Notes: generated from the letters alone by a model not told the origin. Numbered from the stretch's first letter, positions 10,301 through 21,150 are shown. The stretch: DNA of 61,963 bases from Candidatus Fermentibacteraceae bacterium (GCA_016936235.1 JAFGPK010000108.1:1-61963); one strand, 5' to 3'. Numbers and translations are program-made.

Positions 10301-11236
10301 TCAGCCGCTTTTCTCAACAAGGTGAACTTTTCGGACATAGATGCGAGCCAGCAGCTGGTGGAAGACCTTCAGGCCGATGACAAGGTCAGACAGGTACTCA
10401 GGAATGCCACCAGGGAGCACAAGAGGCTGGAGAACGAACTCGAGACCAATGAGGACAAACTCATGCGGGGAGACGACCTTCCTCCCGGAGTCATAAAGAC
10501 GGTCAAAGTGTACATAGCAAAGAGAAGGAAGCTTCAGGTCGGTGACAAGATGGCCGGCAGACACGGCAACAAGGGCGTTGTCAGCATCATCGTGGCACAG
10601 GAGGACATGCCCTACCTGCCGGACGGCACTCCGGTGGACATCTGCCTGAACCCCCTCGGCGTCCCCAGCAGGATGAACGTGGGTCAGATAATGGAGACCA
10701 ACCTGGGCTGGGCTGCGAAGAAGCTGGGGTACGATGTCGTCACCCCCGTTTTCGATTCCGCCACGAATACAGAGATAGAGGATGCCCTGGAGGAGGCAGG
10801 TTTCGACAGGGACGGCAAGACTGTCCTGTACGACGGCAGGACCGGGGAGCCCCTCGATCAGAAGGTTACAGTGGGCTGCATGTACATGATGAAACTGGCC
10901 CATCAGGTGGAGGACAAGCTCCATGCCAGGGCAACCGGTCCCTACGCCATGGTGACGCAGCAGCCCCTGGGCGGAAAAGCCCAGAACGGCGGGCAGAGAC
11001 TCGGGGAAATGGAAGTGTGGGCTCTTGAGGCCTATGGAGCCGCCCACTGCCTGAGGGAGATGCTCACCATTAAGTCCGACGATGTTGACGGAAGGGCCAG
11101 GGCCTACAGCGCCATGGTCAACGGCGAGAACATTCCCGAATCCCTTACACCGGAATCCTTCAACGTTCTTCAGAACGAGATGAGGAGTCTGGCCCTGGAC
11201 GTGGAACTGCTGCCGGATGAGGGGGAGGAGATATAA
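7397..11236 (+). CDS. rpoB: RNA polymerase beta subunit
   Basis: 1279 residues from the GTG at 7397, which lies 7 nt after AGGAG; an upstream GTG at 7382 overlaps that site. It forms half of the catalytic cleft. The rifampicin region reads FGSSQLSQFMEQTNPL then THKRRTSALGQGGL, keeping H, R and S of the pocket but with Glu for Asp516 and Ala for Ser522 (E. coli numbering). VETPEGPNIGLI, the GDKMAGRHGNKG active-centre segment and the C-terminal GGKAQNGGQRLGEMEVWALEAYG clamp region are intact. The last base of its stop codon is the first base of rpoC. Confidence 0.98.
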   Translation: MKVNRPVRNFSEVQPVIDIPDLLKIQRESFSRFLQDEVQPDERLPQGLHKIFQDTFPIESSNREFSLEYVSYELGTPKYTVQEAMDKGLSFSAPLTAMLRLVFRNVTEADDGKPSPESWKVSRIIDQSVFLGELPLMTRTGSFVINGAERVIVNQLHRSPGVFFEETTMQRGNRIYQARVIPQRGSWLDLKLDHNDIIYVNIDRRPKRIPVTMLLRALGLGTDSEILSRFYPKVTKDLESALKSRSKAIELVLKSFAQEIIDTETGERLVRCDEPVESIEKIEMLVEHGIKSADFLAPRMETNDFDGIRKTLAKEETSLGAGITKNEDSATMWIYEALRGTEAPNLDHARSYLRSMFFDSKRYSLSEVGRYKLNERLNISTSMEKLTLTVPDLVAIVENLIKLREGRNTSDDIDHLGNRRVRTVGELLGQEFSKGLSRMARTIRDRMGQQDREKLTPHDLVNSRTLSSVINTFFGSSQLSQFMEQTNPLAELTHKRRTSALGQGGLTRERAGFDVRDVHHTHYGRMCPVETPEGPNIGLITTLAVFATINRFGFLETPYRRVIDGFVTDEVVYLSADREDRTTIAEADAPIDSKGYLTGNLVRTRRAGTFPMVTPKEVEFIDVSPRQLIGVSAALIPFLEHDDANRALMGSNMQRQAVPLLHPKAPIVGTGMERRAALDSGTLLTARRAGTVEEVDADHIVVKADSEVHDFNRFDTYPLHKFKRTNQDTCFNQRPLVSVGDDVKKGDVLADGMATDYGQLALGVNATVAFLPWNGYNFEDAIVVSERVIRNDMFTSVHVVELETQFRETKLGPEELTRELPSVDNPEEIENLDDDGIVKIGSRIRERDILVGKITPKGEQDLSPSERLIRAIFGQKAGDVKDASLRAPTGMDGVVIDVKVFSRKDKTERTRREVDEKRDHYREEFEDKEKRLFEERDSLIKEILKGMKAVSFVDRMTGEVLVPSGRKLSAAFLNKVNFSDIDASQQLVEDLQADDKVRQVLRNATREHKRLENELETNEDKLMRGDDLPPGVIKTVKVYIAKRRKLQVGDKMAGRHGNKGVVSIIVAQEDMPYLPDGTPVDICLNPLGVPSRMNVGQIMETNLGWAAKKLGYDVVTPVFDSATNTEIEDALEEAGFDRDGKTVLYDGRTGEPLDQKVTVGCMYMMKLAHQVEDKLHARATGPYAMVTQQPLGGKAQNGGQRLGEMEVWALEAYGAAHCLREMLTIKSDDVDGRARAYSAMVNGENIPESLTPESFNVLQNEMRSLALDVELLPDEGEEI

Positions 11237-14200
11237 TGTTAGAGAACATTTCCCGACGCGATGCCAGGGTTCTGCTCTCCGACTTTGGAGGCATGAAGAT
11301 CAGTCTCGCTTCCCCCGAGACCATCAGGAAATGGTCCCACGGAGAAGTTACCCAGGCGGAGACGATAAACTACAGGAGCTACAAGCCCGAGGCCGAGGGC
11401 CTTTTCTGCGAGCGCATATTCGGTCCCGTGAGGGACTGGGAGTGCAGCTGCGGTAAATACAAGAGAATAAGGAACAAGGGAATAGTCTGCGACAGGTGCG
11501 GAGTGGAAGTTACCCATTCCAGGGTCCGTCGCGAGAGGATGGGCCACATAGACCTCGCCGTACCCGTTGTCCACATATGGTACTTCAAGTCCCGCAAGAT
11601 ATCCAAGCTTCTCAACATAACCAATCTCAAGCTGGAGCGGGTCATCTACTACGAATCCCACATCGTGACCAGGTCGGACCATCCCGATCTTCCGGTGGGC
11701 ACCATACTCACCGACGAGGAGTACAGGGCTGCAAGAAAGGAATACGGTGACGTATTCAAGGTTGGCATGGGCGCGGATGCGATAAGGACCATGCTCGGCG
11801 ACCTCGACCTCGAGGATCTGGCCACCGCGCTGAGGACCAGCATTGCCAACGAGACCACCTACTCCAGAAGGAAGAAGAACATCAAGAGGCTGAAGGAGGT
11901 GGAGGCCTTCAGGCTCTCCTCCGACGACAATAAGCCCGAGTGGATGATACTGCAGATCCTTCCGGTATTGCCGCCCGACCTGAGACCCCTTGTTCCGCTG
12001 GACGGCGGGAGATTCGCCTCCAGCGACCTGAACGACCTCTACAGGAGAGTGATCAACCGGAACAACAGACTCAAGAGATTGCTGGACCTGCAGGCGCCTG
12101 ACGTCATCCTCAGGAACGAGAAGAGGATGCTTCAGGAAGCCGTTGACGCGGTTCTGGACAACAGCTCCAGGCGCAAGCCGGTCAAGGGAGCCGGGATGCG
12201 ACCGCTGAGGTCCCTTTCCGACCTCCTCAAGGGCAAGCGGGGCAGATTCCGCCAGAACCTGCTCGGCAAGCGCGTGGATTACTCCGGCCGAAGCGTCATA
12301 GTGGTGGGTCCCGACCTGAGGCTGAACCAGTGCGGTCTCCCGAAGAACATGGCCCTCGAGCTTTTCAAACCCTTCATAGTAGCCCGTATCAGCGAGCTGT
12401 TGGACGAGTCGGTCAAAAAAGCCACAAAGAGATGGGAAGAGGCCGACGACATTGTCTGGCCGGTGCTGGAAGAGGTCATACAGAACCATCCCGTCCTCCT
12501 GAACAGGGCTCCAACCCTTCACAGGCTTGGGATTCAGGCTTTCGAGCCGGTCCTGGTGGAAGGCAAGGCCATACAGCTCCATCCTCTTGCGTGCGCTGCG
12601 TTCAACGCCGACTTCGACGGAGACCAGATGGCCGTCCATGTACCTCTTTCCGCCGAAGCCCAGGTGGAGGCCCGCATGCTCATGCTGGGCAGCAAGAACA
12701 TCCTCCGACCCGCAAGCGGTGAGCCGGTGGCCACGCCCAGCCATGACATGGTAATAGGGGCCTACTACCTCACCAAGCCGCTTCCCGGGGCCAGGGGAGA
12801 GGGCATGGTATTCATGTCAAGGGACGAGGTCAGGGGTGCCTACGATGCAGGCAAGGTGGAGCTTCACGCGAAGATCAAGGTGAGGGGGCTCAACAGGATA
12901 GTGGAGGAGAACGGAAGGAAGGAGCGCATTACTCCGCCCTTCTGGAAGGACTACACCACCGTCGGGCAGGTTCTCTTCAACGAGATAATCCCGGAGGAGC
13001 TGGGCTTCATCATGGCCAACGCCAGGATCCCCCACGAGAAGATCTTCAGCAAGAAGGGCCTCAACCAGATAGTGGGCAGGTGCTTCAACGAGCTGGGCGC
13101 AGTCAGGACCGCCGTATTCCTGGATAATCTGAAAGAGCTTGGTTTCCACTACTCCACCACCTCGGGTCTGACCGTCGGGATGAGCGACATGCTCATACCG
13201 GAGAGCAAGAAGGAGATCATAGCCAAGACCGCCAGAGAGATAGAGCTTATCGAAAAGAGTTCCAAGAGGGGCGAGCTGACGGAGGCTGAAAGATACAACA
13301 GGGTCATAGACAACTGGGCCAAGGCCACCGAAGAGGTTAAGAATGCCATGATGGAGGGGCTGAGCCATGACAATCACGGCTTCAATCCCATCTATATGAT
13401 GGCCAACTCCGGAGCACGGGGAAGCGTTGACCAGATGAAGCAGCTCGCAGGCATGCGGGGACTCATGGCGAAACCCAGCAAGAAACTGACTGGAGAGCTA
13501 GGAGAGACCATAGAGACTCCCATCATCTCTTCCCTGAAGGAAGGCCTGTCCGTAATTGAGTACTCCATCTCCACCCACGGTTCCAGGAAGGGTCTTGCCG
13601 ACACCGCCCTCAAGACTGCGGATGCCGGTTACCTGACCCGGAGGCTGGTGGACGTCTGCCAGGACGTGATAATCACACTGGAGGACTGCGGCACCATAAG
13701 GGGCAGGGTCATAACCGCCCTGAAAGAGGGCGAGGAGATAATCGAACCCCTCAGGGACAGGATCCTCGGCCGGGTGGCTGCAGAAACCATATACAGACCA
13801 GGTACCGATGACGTGGTCTGCGAGGCGGGTCAGGAGATAACGCTGGATCTTGCCACGGAGATCGACATGATAGGTGTGGAATCCGTGCGGATCCGCAGCG
13901 TCCTCGCCTGCGAGGCCAAGAGGGGTCTCTGCGCCAAGTGCTACGGCTGGGACCTTTCGAGGAACAGGATGGTCACGGTCGGCGAGGCAGTGGGCGTCAT
14001 AGCGGCCCAGAGCATCGGAGAACCCGGCACCCAGCTCACTCTCCGTACTTTCCACACCGGCGGAGTGGCCGGCAGGGAGACAAGGGAATCCGAGGTGGTG
14101 GCAAGGCATGAAGGTTTCGTAAGCTACCGCATCCCCTGCATCGTGAAGAGTACCGACGAAAGCGGCAAGCCCATAATGGTAAGCACCCGCAACACTCAGC

Positions 14201-16008
14201 TGGACATCCTTGACGGTTCAGGCGAGGTCCTCTCCACCTACGACATAGTGGTAGGATCCCACATGATGGTGGATGACGGCCAGAAGGTGGACAGGGATGA
14301 TGTCATCTGCAGGAGCGATCCCTTCATAATCCCCATAGTGGCCGAGCAGGAGGGCAGCATCCATTACGTGGACATCGAGGAGGACACAACCCTCAAGGAG
14401 GAGATAGACAGCGAGCAGCGGAAACAGATGGTGATAGTGGAGGATCGGAGCAAGACCCTCCATCCGCACATCTTCATCCTCCCCGAACAGATAGTGGTCC
14501 TGAGCGGACGCCCCAGAAGGCGTGAGGAGGAGCTCTACACACTCGGCGAGCTCGAGAAGGAGATGATGGACGGTCACGGCCGTATCATCTACACCTACCA
14601 GGAAGTGAGCACCTACCGGACCGATACTCTTGCCGAGGAGTTCGCAAGCAGGATGAAGGGCCAGAACATCCCGGTTGTCACCATCAACTGCAAGAAGGCC
14701 GGAACCGGAAGCTATGCCGCCCTCGTCAACGCAGCCAGGGAGGTTATCAAGACCTTCGGCGGCAAGGCGAAGAAGGAGATCAAGGCGCTGGAGAAGACCA
14801 TCGAGGAGCTGGAGGAGACCAAGAGGCGCAAGAACACCGAGCTGGAGGAGGCCTTTGCCGGCAACCTGGCCGACCTCAGCAGGGTGGGACCCTTCATCAT
14901 GATCATCGAGTCCCTGGACAGGGGGCACCAGGGTACCAGGAACCTGGTACAGAAGGTGCAGGAGATAGTCCATCAGGGATCGATGATGCTCATCTCCGAC
15001 TTTACCACAAGGGGTATTCGGAGCCACATTGCCCAGCGTGGCAGAAAGAAGCTGGAGAAGGATCCGGTGGAGGAGTACATTTCCGAATCGGTGAAGGGCA
15101 AGTACCCCATTCCCAGCGGAGCCCACCTCAGGGTGAACGATGGGAGCCTGATCAAGCAGGGTGTCCATATCGCCAGGATCGAGCGGAAACTCGGCCAGCA
15201 GAGGGACATCACCGGCGGACTTCCCAGGGTGGACGAGCTGTTCGAAGCCAGAATACCCAAGGACGCCGCCAGCATCGCCGAGATAGATGGTGTAGTATCC
15301 CTCAGCCCCATCAAGGCCGGCATAAGGACCGTGACCATCCGTGGCGACCATGGTCAGGAGTCCGCCATCAAGATACAGGCCTCAAGGCACATAAGGGTCA
15401 GGGAGGGAGACAGGGTCAAGGCCGGTGACAGGCTCACCGAGGGACCCCTCTCCCCGCACGATATACTGCGGATCAAGGGAACCGAAGCCGCGGAGAAGTA
15501 TCTGCTCAACGAGATACAGGAAGTGTACCGTCTGCAGGGCGTCAACATCAACGACAAGCACATAAGCATCGTTGTCAGACAGATGCTGTCCAAGGCGAAG
15601 ATAGACGACCCGGGAGACACCCAGTTCCTGGAGGGGGCTCAGGTGGACAGACTGGTGCTCCAGAGGGATAACAAGGCCATGATGATGCAGGGCAAGAAAC
15701 CCGCGACATCCGCCGTGCTCCTCCTCGGAATCACCAAGGCTTCCCTCGCCACGGACAGCTTCCTTTCCGCCGCCTCCTTCCAGGAGACGAACAGCGTTCT
15801 TGCGGACGCCGCCACCGCTGGAAAGGTGGATTACCTGTACGGCCTCAAGGAGAACGTCATCGTAGGCCACCTGATCCCTGCCGGTACAGGCATGAAGAGA
15901 TATCGCCGGATATCCCTTGCCCTTCCCGACGGTGAGCCCCTTCCGGAACCCGCGTTCACGGAGGACATGGAAGATCTCGATATTGACGAAACCGATTTTG
16001 ATGTATAG
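11236..16008 (+). CDS. rpoC: RNA polymerase beta-prime subunit with large insertion
   Basis: 1590 residues, longer than the usual 1200-1420. Zinc site 1 is C70/C72/C85/C88. The catalytic NADFDGD is at 457-463 with all three Asp present. The trigger loop starts at [18 protein letters not shown] (from 786), and zinc site 2 is C818/C892/C899/C902. Between GRETRES (946) and DITGGLPRV (1324) there are about 378 residues, roughly twice the E. coli SI3 span. The extra part (about 1095-1285) includes a Lys/Glu coiled coil near 1177-1210. The frame is open and highly conserved on both sides, so this is a true insertion rather than an error. It is co-translated with rpoB. Confidence 0.98.
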   Translation: MLENISRRDARVLLSDFGGMKISLASPETIRKWSHGEVTQAETINYRSYKPEAEGLFCERIFGPVRDWECSCGKYKRIRNKGIVCDRCGVEVTHSRVRRERMGHIDLAVPVVHIWYFKSRKISKLLNITNLKLERVIYYESHIVTRSDHPDLPVGTILTDEEYRAARKEYGDVFKVGMGADAIRTMLGDLDLEDLATALRTSIANETTYSRRKKNIKRLKEVEAFRLSSDDNKPEWMILQILPVLPPDLRPLVPLDGGRFASSDLNDLYRRVINRNNRLKRLLDLQAPDVILRNEKRMLQEAVDAVLDNSSRRKPVKGAGMRPLRSLSDLLKGKRGRFRQNLLGKRVDYSGRSVIVVGPDLRLNQCGLPKNMALELFKPFIVARISELLDESVKKATKRWEEADDIVWPVLEEVIQNHPVLLNRAPTLHRLGIQAFEPVLVEGKAIQLHPLACAAFNADFDGDQMAVHVPLSAEAQVEARMLMLGSKNILRPASGEPVATPSHDMVIGAYYLTKPLPGARGEGMVFMSRDEVRGAYDAGKVELHAKIKVRGLNRIVEENGRKERITPPFWKDYTTVGQVLFNEIIPEELGFIMANARIPHEKIFSKKGLNQIVGRCFNELGAVRTAVFLDNLKELGFHYSTTSGLTVGMSDMLIPESKKEIIAKTAREIELIEKSSKRGELTEAERYNRVIDNWAKATEEVKNAMMEGLSHDNHGFNPIYMMANSGARGSVDQMKQLAGMRGLMAKPSKKLTGELGETIETPIISSLKEGLSVIEYSISTHGSRKGLADTALKTADAGYLTRRLVDVCQDVIITLEDCGTIRGRVITALKEGEEIIEPLRDRILGRVAAETIYRPGTDDVVCEAGQEITLDLATEIDMIGVESVRIRSVLACEAKRGLCAKCYGWDLSRNRMVTVGEAVGVIAAQSIGEPGTQLTLRTFHTGGVAGRETRESEVVARHEGFVSYRIPCIVKSTDESGKPIMVSTRNTQLDILDGSGEVLSTYDIVVGSHMMVDDGQKVDRDDVICRSDPFIIPIVAEQEGSIHYVDIEEDTTLKEEIDSEQRKQMVIVEDRSKTLHPHIFILPEQIVVLSGRPRRREEELYTLGELEKEMMDGHGRIIYTYQEVSTYRTDTLAEEFASRMKGQNIPVVTINCKKAGTGSYAALVNAAREVIKTFGGKAKKEIKALEKTIEELEETKRRKNTELEEAFAGNLADLSRVGPFIMIIESLDRGHQGTRNLVQKVQEIVHQGSMMLISDFTTRGIRSHIAQRGRKKLEKDPVEEYISESVKGKYPIPSGAHLRVNDGSLIKQGVHIARIERKLGQQRDITGGLPRVDELFEARIPKDAASIAEIDGVVSLSPIKAGIRTVTIRGDHGQESAIKIQASRHIRVREGDRVKAGDRLTEGPLSPHDILRIKGTEAAEKYLLNEIQEVYRLQGVNINDKHISIVVRQMLSKAKIDDPGDTQFLEGAQVDRLVLQRDNKAMMMQGKKPATSAVLLLGITKASLATDSFLSAASFQETNSVLADAATAGKVDYLYGLKENVIVGHLIPAGTGMKRYRRISLALPDGEPLPEPAFTEDMEDLDIDETDFDV

Positions 16009-16021
16009 ACTTAAGGCCCCT

Positions 16022-16039
16022 TGCACCGATTTTGGTGCA
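16022..16039 (+). promoter_or_regulatory. Hairpin between rpoC and rpsL
   Basis: TGCACC (16022-16027) and GGTGCA (16034-16039) form a perfect 6-bp stem with a GATTTT loop, in the 57-nt gap before the TTG start of rpsL. No T-tract follows, so it is more likely an RNA-processing or r-protein control element than a terminator. Confidence 0.4.
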
Positions 16040-16065
16040 TAAGATGTTCTTTGAAAGGAGTTGGT

Positions 16066-16434
16066 TTGACGACTATCAATCAGCTTGTGCGTAGAGGGCG
16101 CAAGAAGCAGAAATCCAAGACCAAGGCACCTGCCCTTACCGGGTGTCCTCAGAAGAGGGGCATCTGTACCAGGGTCTATACCTCGACTCCAAAGAAGCCC
16201 AATTCGGCCCTTCGGAAGGTGGCCAGGGTCCGCCTCAGAAACGGTTTTGAAGTAACGGCATACATACCCGGTATCGATCATAACCTCAACGAGCACTCCG
16301 TTGTCTTCATCAGGGGCGGAAGGGTCAAGGACCTTCCCGGAGTGAGGTATCACATTATTCGCGGCGTGGAAGACACTTCTGGAGTAGAGGGCAGAAAACA
16401 GGGCCGCTCCAAGTACGGCACACGAAAAGCATAA
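16066..16434 (+). CDS. rpsL: Ribosomal protein S12
   Basis: 122 residues. It is the decoding-centre protein of the 30S subunit. The TTG start 5 nt after AAAGGAG gives the standard N-terminus [11 protein letters not shown]; the next upstream ATG-led reading would add an unrelated 15 residues. The streptomycin-related segments [13 protein letters not shown] and [13 protein letters not shown] carry the sensitive-type Lys residues. It heads the str group rpsL-rpsG-fusA, directly after rpoC. Confidence 0.97.
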   Translation: MTTINQLVRRGRKKQKSKTKAPALTGCPQKRGICTRVYTSTPKKPNSALRKVARVRLRNGFEVTAYIPGIDHNLNEHSVVFIRGGRVKDLPGVRYHIIRGVEDTSGVEGRKQGRSKYGTRKA

Positions 16435-16496
16435 GATGAAGCGTTCCGCAGGATGCGCTGATCCTTGCGCACCCGCGCGGATCTCTGGGAGGACGA

Positions 16497-16970
16497 ATGG
16501 CTAGACGTTCAAGGCCAAAGAAGCGGGAAGTCGCACCGGACAGGAAGTACGGCAATCTGCTTATGGCGAAGTTCATCAACAAGCTCATGGAGAAGGGCAA
16601 GAAGTCCATCGCGGAGAAGATATTCTACGATGCCATGGACATCATGACCGAGAAGACGGGTCAGGATCCCGTAACGGTCTTCAACAGGGCGCTGGGCAAT
16701 GTCCGGCCTCAGCTCAAGGTTAAGTCAAGGCGTGTGGGAGGATCCACCTACCAGGTTCCTATGGAGGTAAAGCCCCACGAGAGGGATTCCCTCGCCATAA
16801 GGTGGATAATCCAGTTCGCGAACTCCCGCAACGGCAGGGGCATGTCCGAAAAACTCGCGGCCGAGATAATGGATGCGGCCAGGGGTGAGAACGCCGGCAG
16901 CGTCAAAAAGAGGGAAGATACCCATAAAATGGCGGAAGCCAACAAGGCCTTCGCTCACTACCGCTGGTAG
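16497..16970 (+). CDS. rpsG: Ribosomal protein S7
   Basis: 157 residues. It nucleates 30S head assembly on 16S rRNA and lies at the E site. The start [14 protein letters not shown] and the [17 protein letters not shown] beta-hairpin are typical, as is the C-terminal [20 protein letters not shown] end. The ATG follows GGGAGGACGA. It sits 62 nt after rpsL and 72 nt before fusA. Confidence 0.97.
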   Translation: MARRSRPKKREVAPDRKYGNLLMAKFINKLMEKGKKSIAEKIFYDAMDIMTEKTGQDPVTVFNRALGNVRPQLKVKSRRVGGSTYQVPMEVKPHERDSLAIRWIIQFANSRNGRGMSEKLAAEIMDAARGENAGSVKKREDTHKMAEANKAFAHYRW

Positions 16971-17042
16971 GACCACTCCGTCAATAAGGTTCCTCCAGCG
17001 ACTTGGCACAACAGGAATAGTAACTGGAGGAATTCGCTTACC

Positions 17043-19115
17043 ATGGGCAGTTACCAGACCGACAAAGTCCGGAACATCGGCATCATGGCCCATATCGATG
17101 CAGGCAAGACGACGGCCACGGAGCGCATTCTCTTCTATTCCGGAAGAGTCCACCGCATGGGTGACGTGGACCATGGGACCGCGGCCATGGACTGGATGCC
17201 CCAGGAGAAGGAAAGGGGCATCACGATACAGTCCGCCGCCACTACCTGCACCTGGAAGAAGCACAAGGTCAACATAATAGATACCCCCGGACACGTTGAT
17301 TTCACCGCCGAGGTCGAGAGGAGTCTCAGGGTCCTGGACGGAGCGGTGGCGATCTTCTGCGCTGTTGGAGGGGTGGAGCCCCAGTCCGAGACGGTATGGC
17401 ACCAGGCGGACCGGTACGGCGTGCCGAGGATAGCCTTCGTGAACAAGATGGACCGTCAGGGGGCGGACTATCCAAGGGTGCTTTCGATGATGAGGGACAT
17501 GCTCGGGGCCAAGCCCCTTTCGGTGATGCTTCCCATAGGCAGCGGCAGCACCTTCTCCGGGATAATAGACGTGATATCCGGGAAAGCGGTCCATTTCGAC
17601 GAGACTTCCTTCGGAGCCACCTACACCCTGGATGACATACCTGATGCTTATGCCGGGCAGTTCGATGAGGCGAGGCACATCCTGTGGGAGTCCGCCGCCA
17701 TGCTGGAGGAGTCCGCGATCGAGGAGTACTTCCAGGGCACTCTCACTCCCGAGAGGGTGAGGAAACTGCTGAGGAAGGGCACCATAAACGGCGATTTCGT
17801 GCCCGTCCTCTGCGGGGCCGCGCTCAAGAACATCGGAGTACAGCAGCTCATGGACGCAATTGTGGACTGGCTCCCTGCTCCCTCGGAACTGCCCCCCATC
17901 AGCGGTCATCTCAAGGACGGAACCCCCGTGCTGGTCGAGAGAAGCATCATGGAGCCGTTTACCGCCCTTGTCTTCAAGGTCCAGTGCGATCCCCACCTGG
18001 GAAGGCTTGCCTTCATGAGGGTCTACTCGGGACAGGTCGAGGACGGTCAGCATGTTTTCAACAACCGTACGGGCAACCGGGACAGACTGACCAGGCTTGT
18101 AAGGATGCACGCCAATAAGAGGACCCACCTTGATTCCGTGATGGCCGGCGACATAGCAGCCGCGGGTCTCAAGGATGTGGCTACCGGCGATACACTGACT
18201 TTCCAGGACAACCAGCTGGTGCTGGAGTCCATTCAGTTTCCCGAACCGGTGATGCAGATGGCCATCGAACCCATGAGCACTTCGGACGAGAAAGCCCTGG
18301 AAGATGCCCTTGCGGAGCTTACCAGCGAGGATCCCAGTTTCCGGGTGGGGACCGATGAGGAATCAGGGCAGACTCTCATCATGGGGATGGGTGAGCTTCA
18401 CCTCGAGATAATCGCCAGCAGGATACAGCGGGAGAAGGGGGTCGAGGTGAGGACCGGCCGACCGCAGGTCTCCTACCGGGAGAGCATTTCCGTCAGGACC
18501 GAGGGAACCGGTGACTTCAGCAAATCCATTCAGGGCAGGGGACATTTCGGTCATGCCCGTCTGATGGCCGTTCCCGTGGCCACGGGCGTCGAATTTGTCA
18601 ATATGCTGGCTGACAAGGACTTTCCCCATCATTACATCGAGGCGGTACAGAGGGGTGTGATGGGTTCAGTGGGAGCCGGTCCACTGGCAGGCTATCCCGT
18701 TGACGGTATCCGGGTGGAATTGCTCGAAGCTCAGCTCCACGAGACTGATTCCTCGGACACCGGCTACGCCTACGCCGGAGCAATGGCTTTCAGGGAATGC
18801 CTCAGGCAGGGGAAGCCCGTTCTGAAGGAGCCTGTGATGCGTCTTGACATCATTTGTCCCTCAGACTACGTAGGTGAGGTCATAGGGGATGTCAACGCCA
18901 GGAGGGGCAGTGTCCTGAACATGGAACCGAGGGGAGAGGTGCAGTCCATAAAGGCAAGGGTACCCCTTGCGGAACTTTTTGGTTATAGTAGCGCCCTACG
19001 TTCTTTAACGCAGGGTCGCGCCGGGTTCTCCATGCAGTTCAGCTCGTACGACAGAATGGCGGAGAACATAACACGGGGCATACTGGAACAGATGGGTATA
19101 CTCGGGCTCGGTTAG
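17043..19115 (+). CDS. fusA: Elongation factor G
   Basis: 690 residues, full length. It is a GTPase for ribosomal translocation and, in recycling, subunit splitting. The G1 loop AHIDAGKTT, the [12 protein letters not shown] switch I, DTPGHVDF and NKMDRQGAD are intact in the G domain, followed by domains II-V with the domain [10 protein letters not shown] loop. The C-terminal stretch 18976-19015 (residues about 645-658) is conserved in protein but uses TTT, AGT, CTA, CGT, TCT and TTA codons that are scarce elsewhere in the gene. A GGAGG site lies upstream. No tuf follows it; rpsJ starts 32 nt later. Confidence 0.98.
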   Translation: MGSYQTDKVRNIGIMAHIDAGKTTATERILFYSGRVHRMGDVDHGTAAMDWMPQEKERGITIQSAATTCTWKKHKVNIIDTPGHVDFTAEVERSLRVLDGAVAIFCAVGGVEPQSETVWHQADRYGVPRIAFVNKMDRQGADYPRVLSMMRDMLGAKPLSVMLPIGSGSTFSGIIDVISGKAVHFDETSFGATYTLDDIPDAYAGQFDEARHILWESAAMLEESAIEEYFQGTLTPERVRKLLRKGTINGDFVPVLCGAALKNIGVQQLMDAIVDWLPAPSELPPISGHLKDGTPVLVERSIMEPFTALVFKVQCDPHLGRLAFMRVYSGQVEDGQHVFNNRTGNRDRLTRLVRMHANKRTHLDSVMAGDIAAAGLKDVATGDTLTFQDNQLVLESIQFPEPVMQMAIEPMSTSDEKALEDALAELTSEDPSFRVGTDEESGQTLIMGMGELHLEIIASRIQREKGVEVRTGRPQVSYRESISVRTEGTGDFSKSIQGRGHFGHARLMAVPVATGVEFVNMLADKDFPHHYIEAVQRGVMGSVGAGPLAGYPVDGIRVELLEAQLHETDSSDTGYAYAGAMAFRECLRQGKPVLKEPVMRLDIICPSDYVGEVIGDVNARRGSVLNMEPRGEVQSIKARVPLAELFGYSSALRSLTQGRAGFSMQFSSYDRMAENITRGILEQMGILGLG

Positions 19116-19147
19116 GGCCCGGCTTGGATTGAGAACAGGAGATTGTA

Positions 19148-19459
19148 TTGAAAGCTAACAGGTTGAGGATCAAGCTCAGGGCATACGACCACAGGCTTCT
19201 CGACCGCTCTGCCACGGCCATCGTCCGTAGCGTTGTGAAGACGGGGGCCAGCGTATCCGGGCCCATTCCTCTTCCAACCAGGAGATCCATGGTCACTGTG
19301 CTGAGAAGTCCTCATGTGAACAAGAAATCCAGGGAGCAGTTCGAGATGAAGGTGCACTCGCGTCTCATCGAGATAGAGGATCCCAATGAAGAGACCGCGG
19401 CCGCTCTGAGGTCACAGGACGTGCCCTCCGGAGTGGATGTGGAGATGAACGAGATTTAA
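19148..19459 (+). CDS. rpsJ: Ribosomal protein S10
   Basis: 103 residues from a TTG start 6 nt after AGGAG. It is a 30S head protein and NusG/NusE partner in antitermination. The [15 protein letters not shown] start, [29 protein letters not shown] loop and [10 protein letters not shown] region are typical. The tail of about 15 residues after the usual end is slightly unusual ([10 protein letters not shown]). It opens the S10 operon with only 32 nt from fusA, so it is read through from the str group. Confidence 0.96.
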   Translation: MKANRLRIKLRAYDHRLLDRSATAIVRSVVKTGASVSGPIPLPTRRSMVTVLRSPHVNKKSREQFEMKVHSRLIEIEDPNEETAAALRSQDVPSGVDVEMNEI

Positions 19460-19604
19460 CCTTACTGTTCTTTCTGACTGACCCGGCAGTGCCGGGTTAA
19501 GAGAAACGACGCTTCACCGGTCAATGGCGGTTGTCCGGTAAGCGGGACAAAGAAACGCTCGTCCCCCCGCCTGCAATGGGGACTTCAGCGATGGGAAGTG
19601 ATCT
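19460..19604 (+). promoter_or_regulatory. Structured leader between rpsJ and rplC
   Basis: This 145-nt gap is the longest within the r-protein operons here. It holds three perfect hairpins in a row: ACCCGGC/GCCGGGT at 19481-19497 (3-nt loop), TTGTCC/GGACAA at 19531-19550, and GTCCCC/GGGGAC at 19561-19583, the last ending about 20 nt before the rplC ATG. None has a T-tract. L4 controls the S10 operon from a leader upstream of rpsJ in E. coli; a displaced leader of that kind is my inference. Confidence 0.5.
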
Positions 19605-20237
19605 ATGAGCGGAATAATGGCTCGTAAGATAGGTATGACCCGTGTCTTCAGGGATGACGGCAAAGCTGTGCCCGTGACCGTTCTGGAGGCCCAGCCCAAT
19701 CCTGTCACCCAGATCAAGACGGTTAAGACAGACGGCTACGATGCACTTCAGATAGGCTACAGAAACCAGAAGAAACAGCGTCTGATCAAACCTGTGCTGG
19801 GTCATCTCGAAAAGAGCGGGGCTCCCCCGGTCGCACGGTTCCGCGAAGTTCCGATGCCTTCCAGGGAGGTGTCATTGGGTGACTTTCTCGATGTCTCCAT
19901 GTTCGTTCCCGGAGAGAAAGTGAACGTAACAGGACTTTCCAAGGGCAAGGGCTTCCAGGGTGTGGTGAAGCGCCACGGTTTCTCCGGCGGCGACACGACC
20001 CATGGCTGCAAGTCCCACAGGGTCCCCGGTTCCATCGGACAGTGCGCCACCCCCTCAAGGGTATGGAAGAACAAGAAGATGCCCGGCAGAGATGGCGGCA
20101 AGAAAGTGACCGTATGCAATCTGGAAGTCGTACAGGTCGACACTGAAAAGAACCTCCTGGTACTCAAGGGAGCGGTTCCCGGGTCCAGGAACGGTTACCT
20201 TCTGATTAGGAAGCAGAGATCGGGGGGTGAGATCTAG
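19605..20237 (+). CDS. rplC: Ribosomal protein L3
   Basis: 210 residues. It is an early 50S assembly protein whose extension reaches the peptidyl-transferase centre. GIMARKIGMTRVF at the start, FSGGDTTHGCKSHRVPGSIGQC in the extended loop (with the glutamine methylated in some species) and KMPGRDGGKKVTVCNLEVV are typical. It starts after the structured 145-nt leader and is 2 nt from rplD. Confidence 0.97.
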   Translation: MSGIMARKIGMTRVFRDDGKAVPVTVLEAQPNPVTQIKTVKTDGYDALQIGYRNQKKQRLIKPVLGHLEKSGAPPVARFREVPMPSREVSLGDFLDVSMFVPGEKVNVTGLSKGKGFQGVVKRHGFSGGDTTHGCKSHRVPGSIGQCATPSRVWKNKKMPGRDGGKKVTVCNLEVVQVDTEKNLLVLKGAVPGSRNGYLLIRKQRSGGEI

Positions 20238-20239
20238 TC

Positions 20240-20863
20240 ATGGCAGATGCAAGGGTATACACCATGGCGGGTGAGGAGGTCGGCAACACCGACCTGCCTG
20301 AGGAGATGTTCGGGATGAACGTCTCTACCCACATCCTGTGGGAGGCTGTCAGGGCCGAGAGCCTCAACTCCCGTCAGGGAACGGTTTCCACACTTGGAAG
20401 AAGTGAGGTTCAGGCATCGGGCAGGAAGCCGTGGCGACAGAAGGGTACCGGGAACGCCAGGTCCGGCTCCCTGACCTCCCCCATCTGGAGGGGCGGCGGT
20501 GTCGCCTTCGGGCCGAAACCAAGAAAATGGAACATCAGGCTGAACCGAAAGGTTCGCAGAAAGGCTCTGGCCGGTATTCTCAGCGAGAGACTGGCCGAGG
20601 GCAATCTCAGGGTGGTCAGGGACCTGAAATCCACCGGCAGGACCAGGGAAATGGCGGACATGCTCTCCAATCATGAGTGCCGGGACAGGAGGACGCTTCT
20701 CCTGGTGCAGGATGGTGATCAAATGATCAAGAGGGCATCCCGAAACATTCCCAACCTGAAGGCTGCGGACGCTTCCAGCGTCTCAATTCACGACCTGGTC
20801 AATTCTGAAGTGGTTCTTCTTTCCGAAGAGGCCATAGAACTGCTGAAGGAGAGACTGATATGA
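20240..20863 (+). CDS. rplD: Ribosomal protein L4
   Basis: 207 residues. It lines the nascent-chain tunnel with a long loop and in E. coli represses the S10 operon. The loop has [33 protein letters not shown], close to consensus, then NRKVRRKAL. The C-terminal alpha/beta fold ends in [13 protein letters not shown]. Its stop overlaps the rplW ATG by 4 nt (ATGA). Confidence 0.96.
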   Translation: MADARVYTMAGEEVGNTDLPEEMFGMNVSTHILWEAVRAESLNSRQGTVSTLGRSEVQASGRKPWRQKGTGNARSGSLTSPIWRGGGVAFGPKPRKWNIRLNRKVRRKALAGILSERLAEGNLRVVRDLKSTGRTREMADMLSNHECRDRRTLLLVQDGDQMIKRASRNIPNLKAADASSVSIHDLVNSEVVLLSEEAIELLKERLI

Positions 20864-21150
20864 AAGACGCAAGGCAGATAGTCATCAGACCGCTGATGAC
20901 GGAGAAGAGCACTCTTCTCAGGGAGGGGGCGAACAAGTACGCCTTCAGGGTCATCCCCACCGCCACAAAGAGGCAGATCGCCCAGGCCGTGGAGGAGCTC
21001 TTCGATGTCCACGTGAGAGATGTAAGGACAATGAGGATGCAGGGAAAGAAGAAGCGCCTGGGCAGGAATATCGGTCGCAGGCCGTCATGGAAGAAAGCCA
21101 TAGTCACCCTCGCCGAAGGTGATACGGTCGATTTCTTCGAGGGGGTGTAA
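20860..21150 (+). CDS. rplW: Ribosomal protein L23
   Basis: 96 residues. It lies at the tunnel exit and docks trigger factor and [26 protein letters not shown] and the [19 protein letters not shown] helix are typical, then a basic [20 protein letters not shown] loop. It overlaps rplD by 4 nt. Confidence 0.96.
   Translation: MKDARQIVIRPLMTEKSTLLREGANKYAFRVIPTATKRQIAQAVEELFDVHVRDVRTMRMQGKKKRLGRNIGRRPSWKKAIVTLAEGDTVDFFEGV

Noticed and set aside
11239-12744. 501-codon minus-strand frame in rpoC
   Set aside because: Shadow frame produced by GC-rich third positions.
14767-14860. Frameshift or assembly error to explain the long RpoC
   Set aside because: The frame stays open with normal codon use and conserved blocks on both sides, so a true insertion is more likely.
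14218-15351. 377-codon minus-strand frame in rpoC
   Set aside because: Shadow of rpoC; no ribosome site or motif.
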